A stretch of 64,000 nucleotides of DNA from an uncultured Roseovarius sp. (GTDB lineage Bacteria; Pseudomonadota; Alphaproteobacteria; Rhodobacterales; Rhodobacteraceae), in contig NZ_CANLER010000002.1 of assembly GCF_947489715.1 (NCBI RefSeq), positions 391,597-455,596 on the forward strand, written 5' to 3'. The translations under genes were made by a program, and so were the position numbers. Position 1 is the stretch's first letter. Each line of letters starts with the position of its first letter. The notes under the pieces are model-generated. The model was not told the DNA's origin and did no database searches. It was given only the letters and a program-made list of their open reading frames with translations. Below are positions 42,493-51,262 of the stretch, one piece after another.

Positions 42493-43325
42493 GCGACCGT
42501 CGGCTGACACCCGCCAACGAACGTGTCGCGGCAGAAACCTTACGCGGTTCGGTCAAGGCCGCAACCTATGCCAAGGGGGTAGCGCGTCAGGTATCAGTAC
42601 CGGTGGCAGACCTGCTGCGCGCGCCGCACGGCAGACGGGAGCGTCAGGCGGTGAGCGGAGAAAATCTGACAGTATATGAGGATCGCGAGGGATGGTCTTT
42701 TGTCCAACTCAGCCGGGACGGCTATGTCGGGTATGTATTAAGCGAACAACTGTGTGCGCCCAAGAAGATGACCCATCGGGTCCGCACGCGCATGACACAT
42801 CTATATCCCGAACCGGATCTAAAGTCGCATGAAATAGCGGCATTAAGCCATATGAGCCAGGTAAAAACACTTGGGGAAGAGGGGCGGTTTGCCAAGGTCA
42901 GCGGCGGCTATGTGCCGCGCGCGCACCTGTCGGCGCTAAACGATTTGGCGGATGATCCCGTATCCGTGGCCGAAACCTATCTGGGCACGCCTTACCTTTG
43001 GGGCGGAAACTCGGGTTTTGGCATTGATTGTTCCGGTCTGGTGCAGGCGGCGTGCCTGTCATGTGGTCTTCCCTGCGCGGGTGACAGCGACTTGCAGGCC
43101 GATAGCTTGGGCGATCCCCTGTCCGAGAATGCCCCACTAAAGCGTGGTGATCTGCTCTTTTGGAAGGGTCACGTGGCCTGGGTTTCAGACCCCGAGACAT
43201 TGCTGCATGCAAACGCATTTCACATGGCAGTCGCATATGAGCCGTTGCATGATGCGATCAATCGAATCGAGGCGCAGGGCGAGGGCCCGGTGACTGCGCG
43301 AAAACGTCTGGGAGGACAATCATGA
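42489..43325 (+). CDS. NlpC/P60 family cysteine peptidase with SH3-like domains
   Basis: A 278-residue endopeptidase. The N-terminal 130 residues are SH3b-like strands (VSVPVADLLRAP, GYVGYVLSEQL); the C-terminal NlpC/P60 domain has catalytic Cys in FGIDCSGLVQ, His in GHVAWV and the polar third residue in LLHANAFH. The family cleaves D-Glu-mDAP bonds in muropeptides. No signal peptide is seen, so it probably recycles peptides in the cytoplasm with the aminopeptidase it overlaps. Its stop overlaps the ureohydrolase start. Confidence 0.9.
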   Translation: MSDRRLTPANERVAAETLRGSVKAATYAKGVARQVSVPVADLLRAPHGRRERQAVSGENLTVYEDREGWSFVQLSRDGYVGYVLSEQLCAPKKMTHRVRTRMTHLYPEPDLKSHEIAALSHMSQVKTLGEEGRFAKVSGGYVPRAHLSALNDLADDPVSVAETYLGTPYLWGGNSGFGIDCSGLVQAACLSCGLPCAGDSDLQADSLGDPLSENAPLKRGDLLFWKGHVAWVSDPETLLHANAFHMAVAYEPLHDAINRIEAQGEGPVTARKRLGGQS

Positions 43326-44287
43326 GCGATCCGTTTTTTCACCCTGTTTCGGGATTTGATCTGCCACGATTTGCCGGAGTGCCGACCTTTATGCGGCTGC
43401 CCTATGTGCCAAACGGGCACGAGCGGTTCGGCGATGTGCAGATTGGTCTGATCGGGGTGCCGTGGGATAGCGGTACAACCAATCGACCCGGACCACGGCA
43501 TGGACCCCGGCAATTGCGCGATGCGTCAACCATGATTCGTGCTCAGCATGCGATCAGCGGCGCACGACCGTTCGAAGCTGCCAACTGCGCCGATCTGGGC
43601 GATGTCGGACCGAACCCGGCGGACATCATCGACAGCATGGAACGGATCACAGCGTTTTACGATGCAGCGCTGGCTGCTGGGATAACGCCATTGACAGCAG
43701 GCGGGGATCACCTGACATCATTGCCGGTATTGCGATCGCTGGCCAAGGTGCACGGACCGATGGGCATGGTGCATTTCGACAGCCATACCGACCTGATGAA
43801 TTCGTATTTCGGCGGCACGATCTATACCCACGGCACGCCGTTCCGCCGCGCTGTGGAAGAGGGGCTGCTGGATCCGAAACGTGTTGTCCAAATCGGCATT
43901 CGCGGCACGATGTATGACACCGAGGATCGCGATTTCGCTGCCGCGAATGGCATCCGCCTGATCCTGATCGAAGAGTTTCATGCCCGCGGTGTCGAAGATG
44001 TAATGGCCGAGGCGCGCGCAATCGCCGGCAGCGGCAAGACCTATGTCAGCTATGACATTGATTTCGTCGACCCGACATTTGCACCCGGTACCGGCACGCC
44101 CGAGGTGGGCGGCCCAAACAGCTATCAGGCTATCCAGGTTTGCCGCGAGCTGGCCGGGCTGAACATCATCGGGGCCGATATGGTCGAGGTGTCACCACCC
44201 TTTGACGCGTCGGGCGGGACCGCGTTTCTGGGCGCCTCGATCCTTTTTGAATTGCTCTGTGTGATGACTGGACAGTCTGGCGATTGA
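43322..44287 (+). CDS. Agmatinase/ureohydrolase family protein
   Basis: A 321-residue manganese ureohydrolase. Metal motifs: GGDHLTSL, MVHFDSHTDL, and YDIDFVDPTFAPGTGTPE. Members release urea from agmatine, guanidinobutyrate or arginine-like compounds. GGGAGG lies ahead of the ATG, which overlaps the NlpC stop. A second, more divergent ureohydrolase lies at 59729-60694. Substrate not clear from sequence. Confidence 0.88.
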   Translation: MSDPFFHPVSGFDLPRFAGVPTFMRLPYVPNGHERFGDVQIGLIGVPWDSGTTNRPGPRHGPRQLRDASTMIRAQHAISGARPFEAANCADLGDVGPNPADIIDSMERITAFYDAALAAGITPLTAGGDHLTSLPVLRSLAKVHGPMGMVHFDSHTDLMNSYFGGTIYTHGTPFRRAVEEGLLDPKRVVQIGIRGTMYDTEDRDFAAANGIRLILIEEFHARGVEDVMAEARAIAGSGKTYVSYDIDFVDPTFAPGTGTPEVGGPNSYQAIQVCRELAGLNIIGADMVEVSPPFDASGGTAFLGASILFELLCVMTGQSGD

Positions 44288-44291
44288 CCGA

Positions 44292-45131
44292 ATGGCCGTG
44301 AATACGGACGAGCCAGAATACTGGCGATCGGCCCAGCAATGGGTCGATTATCAGGATTTGTTGGATTTGCTGTTGCAGCCAGTGTTGGACCGATTGCTGG
44401 TTGAGGCCGAATTGCAACCAGGTCAGCGGGTACTGGATATCGGTTGCGGCACTGGTGCCAGCACGATGGCTGCAGCGCGGCAGGTTGGCGAGACAGGCCA
44501 TGTGACGGGCGCGGACATTTCCGGCCTCATGCTGGACCATGCCCGCAAGCGGACGGCGCAAGCAGGACTCGACAGGATCAATTATATCGAAGGGGATGCG
44601 CAAACCCACGGCTTTGCCGAGGCGGGTTATGACCATGTAATCTCGCGTTTTGGCGTGATGTTTTTCGCCGATCCCGTTGCGGCGTTTCGCAACATCTTGA
44701 AGCCGTTGAAGCCGGGCGGCCAGATGGTGTTTCTGGCCTGGTCCGGTCCCGCGCAAAACCCCTGGTTTGCGATCCCCGCCCAAGCGGCGATGGACGTGCT
44801 GGGCAAACCCGAACCCTCTGATCCGCGTGCGCCGGGGCCAATGGCCTTTCAGGAGCGCGATTATGTCGACAGCATCCTGAACAATGCCGGGTGGCACGCT
44901 GTCGAAATATCAGAGATCGCGCTGGAACTGACACCTAAAGGGTCGGTTGCCGATATTGCCGCTTTTGCGACTCGGCTGGGACCGGCTTCGCGCATCATCA
45001 AGGATAAGGGTGGCACCGAAGCGGATACAAAGCGGATCGAAGAAACGGTGGCAGAAAATATGGCGGCCTTTGATACCGAAAAGGGCGTACGGGTACCGGC
45101 CATGCTCAATCTGGTGCGGGCGCGGCGCTGA
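44292..45131 (+). CDS. Class I SAM-dependent methyltransferase
   Basis: A 279-residue methyltransferase. SAM motif I is VLDIGCGTGASTMAAA (about 49-64); motif II TGADISGLMLDHA; acidic motif YDHVISRFGVMFFADPV; and LKPGGQMVFLAW. C-terminal helices probably form the substrate cap. Four nt separate it from the ureohydrolase, so it is the last gene of the pepA operon. Substrate unknown. Confidence 0.85.
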   Translation: MAVNTDEPEYWRSAQQWVDYQDLLDLLLQPVLDRLLVEAELQPGQRVLDIGCGTGASTMAAARQVGETGHVTGADISGLMLDHARKRTAQAGLDRINYIEGDAQTHGFAEAGYDHVISRFGVMFFADPVAAFRNILKPLKPGGQMVFLAWSGPAQNPWFAIPAQAAMDVLGKPEPSDPRAPGPMAFQERDYVDSILNNAGWHAVEISEIALELTPKGSVADIAAFATRLGPASRIIKDKGGTEADTKRIEETVAENMAAFDTEKGVRVPAMLNLVRARR

Positions 45132-45563
45132 TTATTTGACGTCCAGACGCAGAAAGGTAAGGGTCTGTTCAAGCTCAGCCTTGTCCTTGAGCGAGGTCGA
45201 GATCACCACTTTACCCCGCTGATAGCGGCGCAACTCGTAACTGTCAGGATGGTTCACATCGGTATCTTCTGGCAGGGATTTGACGCCACGAACACAGACC
45301 GGAATGAGGCGGTTCAGGACATCGAATACCGCTGCGGCACCCGGCGCGCGATAATGGAATTTCCAAGTGCAAAGATAGGTTTGCATCCCGGTTTCGTCGC
45401 GCGAAAGATCACAGCTTTCGACCTCTCTGAGCAGATCATCGGGTTTGCCATCGGCAAAGTCTGATTGCGCCAGCCCGACAAGCGTTTTCAGTGCGGCGCA
45501 ATTATCGGCAAAGGCCGGTCCGGGGATGAGCAGGAGGCATATCAATCCCGCACGCAGTTTCAT
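45132..45563 (-). CDS. Exported protein of unknown function
   Basis: A 143-residue protein with a Sec signal peptide (MKLRAGLICLLLIPGPAFA, cleavage before DNCAAL). The mature part has four Cys, probably disulfide-bonded in the periplasm, and ends FLRLDVK. It overlaps the upstream DUF2794 gene by ATGA and stops 1 nt from the convergent methyltransferase stop. Confidence 0.75.
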   Translation of the reverse strand: MKLRAGLICLLLIPGPAFADNCAALKTLVGLAQSDFADGKPDDLLREVESCDLSRDETGMQTYLCTWKFHYRAPGAAAVFDVLNRLIPVCVRGVKSLPEDTDVNHPDSYELRRYQRGKVVISTSLKDKAELEQTLTFLRLDVK

Positions 45564-45904
45564 TTGACGGCGCGGATCAGTTTGCGTTCCAGCACGCGCA
45601 GCACAGTCCCAAGATTCGAGCCACGTTTGAGCACTTGCCCTTCGGGACCGATCACTGCGTATTCACCTTGTCGCAGACGCAGTTTCGGGCGTTTTTCAAT
45701 GCGATAGAGTGGCGTTTCTGCGGTGCGCCTGAAAATTGAAAAAACCGCCACATCGCGCAGGCAGGAGATACCATAATCGCGCCATTCACCAGCCGCGACC
45801 ATGCGGCCATAAAGCGAGAGGATGACGGAAAGCTCGGTTCGGTGAAAGGCAACTTGTGGGGTGCCCTGCGGCCCCGGAAACGGGGTTAAAGACTGAAAAC
45901 TCAT
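45560..45904 (-). CDS. DUF2794 family protein
   Basis: A 114-residue protein of the alphaproteobacterial DUF2794 family: HRTELSVILSLYGRMVAAGEWRDYGI, VAVFSIFRRTAETPLYRIEKRPKL and KRGSNLGTVLRVLERK are characteristic. Role unknown. First gene of a two-gene unit with the exported protein. Confidence 0.85.
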   Translation of the reverse strand: MSFQSLTPFPGPQGTPQVAFHRTELSVILSLYGRMVAAGEWRDYGISCLRDVAVFSIFRRTAETPLYRIEKRPKLRLRQGEYAVIGPEGQVLKRGSNLGTVLRVLERKLIRAVK

Positions 45905-46033
45905 GAGCTAAGTTTGCGCCAAATGGCGGTTTAATCAAGGGTTTTTACGAGAGGCGGTTAAAACAATCTGGTGATTGGCGATAGTCACCAGCTAGTATGA
46001 TGGCCGCGTGACACCTGCCATTCGGAGCCAGAG

Positions 46034-46405
46034 ATGATCGAATACAGACCAGGAGATGACGTGGGGCCGTTGCAAGATTGGCCCTTTGATAATCCCGCCA
46101 GCAATTACGTTATCCGCGAAGGGGAACCACGGGCGTCGGGGCGCATTGATGCGGGTGGGCCGGGATATACAAGCAGGGCGGGCATCTGGCGCTGCACCAA
46201 GGGTGTTTTCGACTGTACCGAACAAGGTGATGAGCTGATGACAATATTGTCAGGGCGATGCCGGGTGATTGATCTCGATAGCGGGTCTATCGCCGAGCTT
46301 GTGCCCGGCGATAGCCTTTTCGTGCGCGATGAAAGTCGGGTCACATGGGATGTCATCGAGGATGTCGTGAAGGTGTTTTACGGACAAAAAACAGACGGCT
46401 ACTGA
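46034..46405 (+). CDS. Cupin-domain protein
   Basis: A 123-residue small cupin (Cupin_3 / ureidoglycine-aminohydrolase-like): IWRCTKGVFDCTEQGDELMTILSGRCRV and LVPGDSLFVRDE hold the two cupin motifs, with few metal-binding His, so metal use is doubtful. GGAGCC precedes the ATG. Single gene; function unknown. Confidence 0.8.
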   Translation: MIEYRPGDDVGPLQDWPFDNPASNYVIREGEPRASGRIDAGGPGYTSRAGIWRCTKGVFDCTEQGDELMTILSGRCRVIDLDSGSIAELVPGDSLFVRDESRVTWDVIEDVVKVFYGQKTDGY

Positions 46406-46463
46406 TTACGCCTTCACAGCGGAGGTTCACCTGACGCGTCCATGACCAAACCATCGCGCCCGA

Positions 46464-46622
46464 TCACTTGTCGACCGATATCCGTTCCATCGTGACGCTA
46501 TCGCCCTCGGAGGTATCCTTGGGGAAGGTCAAGGTGGGGGTCAGGCTGTTCATGCTGAAATTCTGCGCGAAAGCGGCGGTGCCGGTCAGCGACAAGGTTA
46601 GAAACAAGGTCAGAGTTTTCAT
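46464..46622 (-). CDS. Small exported protein, 52 residues
   Basis: Minus-strand gene with AGGAG 8 nt before the ATG at 46622. Signal peptide MKTLTLFLTLSLTGTAAFA, then a 33-residue mature peptide starting QNFSMNSLTPTLTFPKD and ending ERISVDK. A second in-frame ATG two codons upstream (46628) is less well spaced. No family known to me; convergent with the cupin gene. Confidence 0.65.
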   Translation of the reverse strand: MKTLTLFLTLSLTGTAAFAQNFSMNSLTPTLTFPKDTSEGDSVTMERISVDK

Positions 46623-46628
46623 TGTCAT

Positions 46629-47055
46629 GTCTCCTGAGAGTGGTGTTAATTTTCTGGATGGAGACAGATATGCCGCAACGTTGTTTCAATATGACGTCGT
46701 CAGGGGCCAATAATTGTTTCAAATCATTCAGTCTGGTACGCGTCCGACAAACCCGTCATGACCGATAAAGACGCGTGACACTCCATCTTCTTCACGACGT
46801 TCCTCAGCTACGCCGGACAAGATTTCCTTTATCTGGAACTGGGCGCACTTGACCGGACCGACGTGTATATGGCGACGCGACCACGACCATCGCCAAAAGG
46901 GATTGCTGCTGACCGTTCACAACATAAACGGTCGTTCTCCACCTAGTGGAAAACTGTGGATCAGGGTTCAGGCTGGGTTACTGATTTTGCGCCAACAAGG
47001 CGGGCGGCCGGGATCACGCATTGCGTGCTTTGTTGATCGTTGAAGCAGCTAAAGA
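46629..47055. other. Intergenic region between the small exported protein and rpsO
   Basis: About 425 bp without a supported gene, RNA or repeat; the promoter of the small exported protein gene must lie in its left part. Confidence 0.5.
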
Positions 47056-47091
47056 AAAACCGCGCCCCGATCAGCACAAGGGACGCGGTTT
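47056..47091 (-). terminator. Intrinsic terminator of rpsO
   Basis: AAACCGCGCCC (47057-47067) pairs with GGGACGCGGTTT (47080-47091), one bulge; the minus strand continues with TTTTCTTT. Confidence 0.8.
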
Positions 47092-47112
47092 GAATTCTAC
47101 GCTCTGGCTGGC

Positions 47113-47382
47113 TTAGCGGCGGATGCCGAGGCGTTGGATCAGGTCACGGTAACGCGCCTCTTCCTTGCCTTTCAGGTAGTCCAGAAGTTTACGACGCTGG
47201 GCGACCATTTTCAGCAGACCACGACGACCGTGGTTGTCTTTCTTGTGGGTCTTGAAATGTTCGGTCAGCGTGGTGATCCGCGAGGTCAGGATGGCAACCT
47301 GTACTTCGGGCGAACCGGTGTCACCGTCCTTGGTTGCGAAATCTTTCATCACGCGGGCTTTTTCTTCGACTGTGATCGACAT
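47113..47382 (-). CDS. rpsO: Small ribosomal subunit protein S15 (uS15)
   Basis: An 89-residue S15: [50 protein letters not shown] is the family core. It binds 16S rRNA helices 20-22. AAAAGGAG precedes the ATG. Monocistronic here; pnp is not adjacent. Confidence 0.97.
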   Translation of the reverse strand: MSITVEEKARVMKDFATKDGDTGSPEVQVAILTSRITTLTEHFKTHKKDNHGRRGLLKMVAQRRKLLDYLKGKEEARYRDLIQRLGIRR

Positions 47383-47541
47383 CGGGGTCTCCTTTTAGTC
47401 AAGGGTTGAGGGCGCAAGCCGGGATGTCGTCCAGCAGGGTCCTATGGAGAAATCCCTCCGAAAGTCCGAAGAGATGCGAGCGTATAGGAGATATTTCACG
47501 GAAAGAAAAGCAGAAACCACCGGGCCGGTGGCGGGCGGTGA

Positions 47542-48036
47542 TCAAGCTGCGGCAGGGATTTCAACACTGCTTTGCGCGACAAGCGCGATGTGGTCAAGTG
47601 TCAGCCCCTCGGCCTCGTCCACCGCAGCAATACGAATGCCGTTCAACGTGACATGCGCACGGGAAAGATCGCGCTCGTCTACTTCCAGCCCAACTTCGGG
47701 ATCTGGATCGAAGTGGTCATTGAAGACGATTACCAGCCGGTCGTCTTCAGCGGAGAAGCTGCTAATGTCCGCAGCGTCGGTTCGCGTGGCGAAGACGTTA
47801 TCTTCCACTTCTGCCGCATCACTCTCAGCCTCGATCAAGTCCTCACTGTCAGTAGCACTAATATCAGACGGTTCAGCACCATCTTCCAGACTATCGTTTT
47901 TCGGATCTTCCTTGGGATCGTAGGCAAGGTCCAGCCATACCAGAGCGGTCGCCCCGACAGCCAACATTCCCATTAAACCAGCAAGCAACAGCATCACGCG
48001 ATTCCGAACATAATAAACCGTCGCAAAGTGGGCCAT
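47542..48036 (-). CDS. Membrane-anchored acidic protein with an RTX-tail-like C-terminus
   Basis: A 164-residue protein: a single N-terminal transmembrane helix (MLLLAGLMGMLAVGATALVWLDL), a very acidic linker (about 40-90), and a C-terminal block of about 65 residues (ISSFSAEDDRLVIVFND, VTLNGIRIAAVDEAEGLTLDHIALV) that resembles the segment closing RTX/haemolysin-type calcium proteins in Rhodobacterales. The nonapeptide repeats themselves are missing. Start uncertain: 48036 or an ATG at about 47994. Function unknown. Confidence 0.65.
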   Translation of the reverse strand: MAHFATVYYVRNRVMLLLAGLMGMLAVGATALVWLDLAYDPKEDPKNDSLEDGAEPSDISATDSEDLIEAESDAAEVEDNVFATRTDAADISSFSAEDDRLVIVFNDHFDPDPEVGLEVDERDLSRAHVTLNGIRIAAVDEAEGLTLDHIALVAQSSVEIPAAA

Positions 48037-48085
48037 AACTTGGGCTTCAAATCAATTGAAACTCATATTCGTGGTAAAAAAACCC

Positions 48086-48397
48086 TTAATAATCAGGGCG
48101 TCTGGGGTCAATCTCACGCGCAAGCTCACCCAGCCAATCGCCCACGAGAGGGAGCCATTCGAATTGCGCCAGCCAGTAGACCAAGACCGACAAAAGCACC
48201 GTTGCCCCCATGACCGAACCCAGCCCAAAAGCCAGCCCGCGCAGAAACTGAAAGCTGACAAGACGCCAGACGGAATTGTGCATCCGGATAAAGCGGTGTT
48301 TGTTCAGGACATGCAGCTCGGTTGTCAGTTTCGCCAGCATCGCCGCCTGATTATGGCTGAGCATTTCGCTGTCCTGGCCGTTCTTTTTGAATTTCAT
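48086..48397 (-). CDS. DUF5665 family membrane protein
   Basis: A 103-residue protein with one or two hydrophobic segments (FLRGLAFGLGSVMGATVLLSVLVYWLAQ) after LTTELHVLNKHRFIRMHNSVWRL, the DUF5665 pattern. The ATG at 48397 (MKFKKNGQDSEML) has AGGAG upstream; longer frames lack support. Function unknown. Confidence 0.8.
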   Translation of the reverse strand: MKFKKNGQDSEMLSHNQAAMLAKLTTELHVLNKHRFIRMHNSVWRLVSFQFLRGLAFGLGSVMGATVLLSVLVYWLAQFEWLPLVGDWLGELAREIDPRRPDY

Positions 48398-48631
48398 TTG
48401 CGGCTCCTGAGATGCGCTTTGCCGGGCGATTTCGATTAGTCTACAAGCAGTTGGCGCATTCAACCAGTTTCCTGCACAGATTTTCATATCTTCATGGATC
48501 ACGGGGCTGCTGTGCAGGGCCTGAGGATTGGATGAACCAAACCTTAAAAATTCTGACATAGGAAAGGGCAAATCCACGGCCTATAACTCGGCTGAGCGGA
48601 ATCGTTTTTCTTTGCAATTTCGCATTAATTA

Positions 48632-48649
48632 TTTTACCAAACGGTAAAA
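48632..48649 (+). promoter_or_regulatory. Perfect palindromic operator before the BMP/codA operon
   Basis: TTTTACC - AAAC - GGTAAAA, 7-bp perfect arms, 27 nt upstream of the operon's first ATG. The centre resembles the RutR (pyrimidine regulator) site TTGACCANNTGGTCAA at most positions, but the match is imperfect, so the binding protein is unassigned. Confidence 0.7.
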
Positions 48650-48676
48650 GAAAAAACAAAACTGGGAGGAAATCAT

Positions 48677-49702
48677 ATGAAACGGACTGATCTGCCAACG
48701 CGCGGCGCGCTGTCACGACGGGCATTTTTGGGCACCACGGCGGGGGCCACGCTGGTGGCAAGTGCACCGGTCAAACTGCTGGCGGCAGACCCTATAAAGA
48801 CGGCGGGCATCTACACGGTGCCGGTCGAACAGCAATGGGTCAGCCGCATTCACAAGGCTGCCGTGACCGCGCAGGAGCGCGGCGATATCAGCTACACCTA
48901 CTCGGAAAATGTCAGCAACACCGACTATACCCGCGTGATGCGCGAATATGCCGAACAGGGCCACAAGCTGATCATCGGCGAGGTGTTCGGCGCCGAGCAG
49001 GAAGCCCGCGAAGTGGCGGCGGAATACCCAGATATCGCGTTCCTGATGGGATCGAGCTTCAAGGAAGACCCGAGCCTGCCGAATTTCTCGGTATTCGACA
49101 ATTACATTCAAGACGCGTCCTACCTGTCTGGGATCATCGCGGGGTCGATGACCACGACCGGCAATATCGGCATGGTCGGCGGCTTCCCCATCCCGGAAGT
49201 GAACAGGCTGATGCATGCCTTCATGGCGGGCGCGCATGAGATGAACCCGGACATCAAGTTCCAAGTCAGCTTCATCGGCTCGTGGTTCGATCCGCCCAAG
49301 GCCAAGGAAACCGCCTTTGCGATGATCGAAAACGGGGCGGACGTACTTTATGCCGAACGCTTCGGGGTTTCGGACGCCGCACAGGAAAAGGGCATTCTGG
49401 CCATCGGCAACGTGATCGACACGCAAGCGGATTATCCCGAAACCGTCGTCGCCTCGGCAATTTGGCATTTCGAACCGACACTGGATGCGGCGATTGCGCA
49501 GGTTCAGGCGGGCACGTTCGCCGCCGCCGATTACGGTGTCTATTCCTTCATGAAGGAAGGCGGCTCATCACTGGCACCGCTTGGCACGTTCGAAGGCAAA
49601 GTACCGCAAGAAGCGATGGATATGGTTAACAAACGCACTGAAGAGATCAAATCCGGTGCCTTCAGCGTCGAGATCAACGACGAAGAGCCGAAGTCGTCGT
49701 AA
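48677..49702 (+). CDS. BMP-family ABC transporter substrate-binding protein
   Basis: A 341-residue binding protein of the BMP/PnrA lipoprotein class for nucleosides or bases. The leader is Tat-like (SRRAFLGTTAGATL). Core blocks: AGIYTVPVEQQWVSRIHKAA, GSSFKEDPSLPNFSVFDNYIQDASYLSGIIAGSM, GFPIPEVNRLMHAFMAGA, and SVEINDEEP. A strong site (GGGAGGAAATC) precedes the ATG. First of five genes ending in codA. Confidence 0.92.
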   Translation: MKRTDLPTRGALSRRAFLGTTAGATLVASAPVKLLAADPIKTAGIYTVPVEQQWVSRIHKAAVTAQERGDISYTYSENVSNTDYTRVMREYAEQGHKLIIGEVFGAEQEAREVAAEYPDIAFLMGSSFKEDPSLPNFSVFDNYIQDASYLSGIIAGSMTTTGNIGMVGGFPIPEVNRLMHAFMAGAHEMNPDIKFQVSFIGSWFDPPKAKETAFAMIENGADVLYAERFGVSDAAQEKGILAIGNVIDTQADYPETVVASAIWHFEPTLDAAIAQVQAGTFAAADYGVYSFMKEGGSSLAPLGTFEGKVPQEAMDMVNKRTEEIKSGAFSVEINDEEPKSS

Positions 49703-51262
49703 ATGGCAAAGCAGGACGACGTGCAAAAACGCGCGCAGGTCGTCCTGCGCCTGGACAGGATCACCAAGACCTTTGGCGCGCTGGTCGCAAATGATGCGGT
49801 CAGCCTATCACTGCACCGGGGTGAGGTGATCGCACTGCTGGGCGAAAACGGCGCGGGCAAGACCACGCTGATGAACATCCTCTTTGGCCAGTACACCGCC
49901 GACAGCGGCACGGTCGAAGTCTTCACCCAGACCATTCCGCCGGGAAATCCGCGCGCCGCCCTGGATGCGGGCGTGGGCATGGTGCACCAGCATTTCACGC
50001 TGGCCGATCACATGACCGTGCTGGAAAATGTCACACTGGGCACGCATTCGCTGTGGAAGACCAATCTGGACAGCGTGGCGACACGGGCCAAGATCGTACG
50101 CCTGGCCGAAGAATTCCGCCTGCAGGTCGATCCCGATGCCATCGTCGGCACGCTGACCGTGGGCGAGCGGCAACGGGTCGAAATCCTCAAGGCGCTCTAC
50201 CGCGATGCGCGAATCCTGATCCTTGACGAGCCCACTGCCGTGCTGACGCCGCAGGAAACCGACGATCTTTTCGAGACCCTGCGCGAGGCGGTCGATCTGG
50301 GCCTGTCGATCATCTTCATTTCGCACAAGCTGCACGAGGTGATGGCGATCTCGGATCGGGTGCTGATCCTGCGGCATGGCAAGATGGTGGCCGAGGAGCG
50401 CACCAGCGACACCGATAAACACAAGCTGGCGGCGCTGATGGTCGGCAGCGAGGTCCATGCGCCCGAAGTGGCCCCGGCCACCCCCGGCCCCGCGCTGATG
50501 AGCCTGGCAGACGTCTGCACCCCCGACAAGGGCAATGCGCCCGGCCTGAAACAGGTGACGCTGGATCTGCGCGCCGGGCAGATCACCGGGCTGGCGGGCG
50601 TGTCGGGCAACGGACAGGCGGCGCTGGCCGATCTGATCGGCGGGCTGATCCAGCCGGAAAGCGGCACGCTGACGCTGGAGGATGGCGCGCATCCCAACTG
50701 GACCGCCCGCGAGGCGGTGCATAGCGGCGTGGGCCGCATCCCCGAGGACCGGCACAAAACCGGCACCATCGCCGAGTTCGATCTGACCGAAAACGCCATT
50801 CTGGAAAGTTACAAGGACGCGCCTTTCAGTCGCCGGGGCTGGATGAACTGGGGCCGCGCCGAAGCGTTCACCCGCGAGGTGATCGACACGTATGACGTGC
50901 GCTGCCCCGGGCCCGGCACGCGCATCCGGCTGCTGTCCGGCGGTAACATGCAAAAACTGATTCTGGGCCGGGTGCTGGAATCCGAGCCGCGCATCATCCT
51001 GGCCAATCAGCCGGTGCGAGGGCTGGATATCGGCGCGGTCAACTACGTGCATTCGCGTCTGCTGGAGGCGCGGGACAAGGGGGCGGCGGTGCTGCTGATC
51101 TCAGAAGACCTGGATGAGATTATGGCCCTCTCGGACGTGATCCACGTAATTTCCGAAGGCCAGCTTTCCCCCGAATTCGCCCGCGGCACCATGAGCCCGG
51201 CCGAGCTGGGCGTGTGGATGGCGGGCCATGGATTTGAAGCGGAGCCTGCGCATGCGTCTTGA
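49703..51262 (+). CDS. BMP-type ABC transporter ATPase (tandem domains)
   Basis: A 519-residue protein with two ABC domains. Domain 1: Walker A GENGAGKTT, signature LTVGERQRVEI, Walker B ILDEPTAVL. Domain 2 has a degenerate P-loop (GVSGNGQAA) and signature LLSGGNMQKL, as usual for this (RbsA/YufO-like) class. Its ATG follows the binding-protein stop directly. It overlaps the first permease by 11 nt. Confidence 0.93.
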   Translation: MAKQDDVQKRAQVVLRLDRITKTFGALVANDAVSLSLHRGEVIALLGENGAGKTTLMNILFGQYTADSGTVEVFTQTIPPGNPRAALDAGVGMVHQHFTLADHMTVLENVTLGTHSLWKTNLDSVATRAKIVRLAEEFRLQVDPDAIVGTLTVGERQRVEILKALYRDARILILDEPTAVLTPQETDDLFETLREAVDLGLSIIFISHKLHEVMAISDRVLILRHGKMVAEERTSDTDKHKLAALMVGSEVHAPEVAPATPGPALMSLADVCTPDKGNAPGLKQVTLDLRAGQITGLAGVSGNGQAALADLIGGLIQPESGTLTLEDGAHPNWTAREAVHSGVGRIPEDRHKTGTIAEFDLTENAILESYKDAPFSRRGWMNWGRAEAFTREVIDTYDVRCPGPGTRIRLLSGGNMQKLILGRVLESEPRIILANQPVRGLDIGAVNYVHSRLLEARDKGAAVLLISEDLDEIMALSDVIHVISEGQLSPEFARGTMSPAELGVWMAGHGFEAEPAHAS

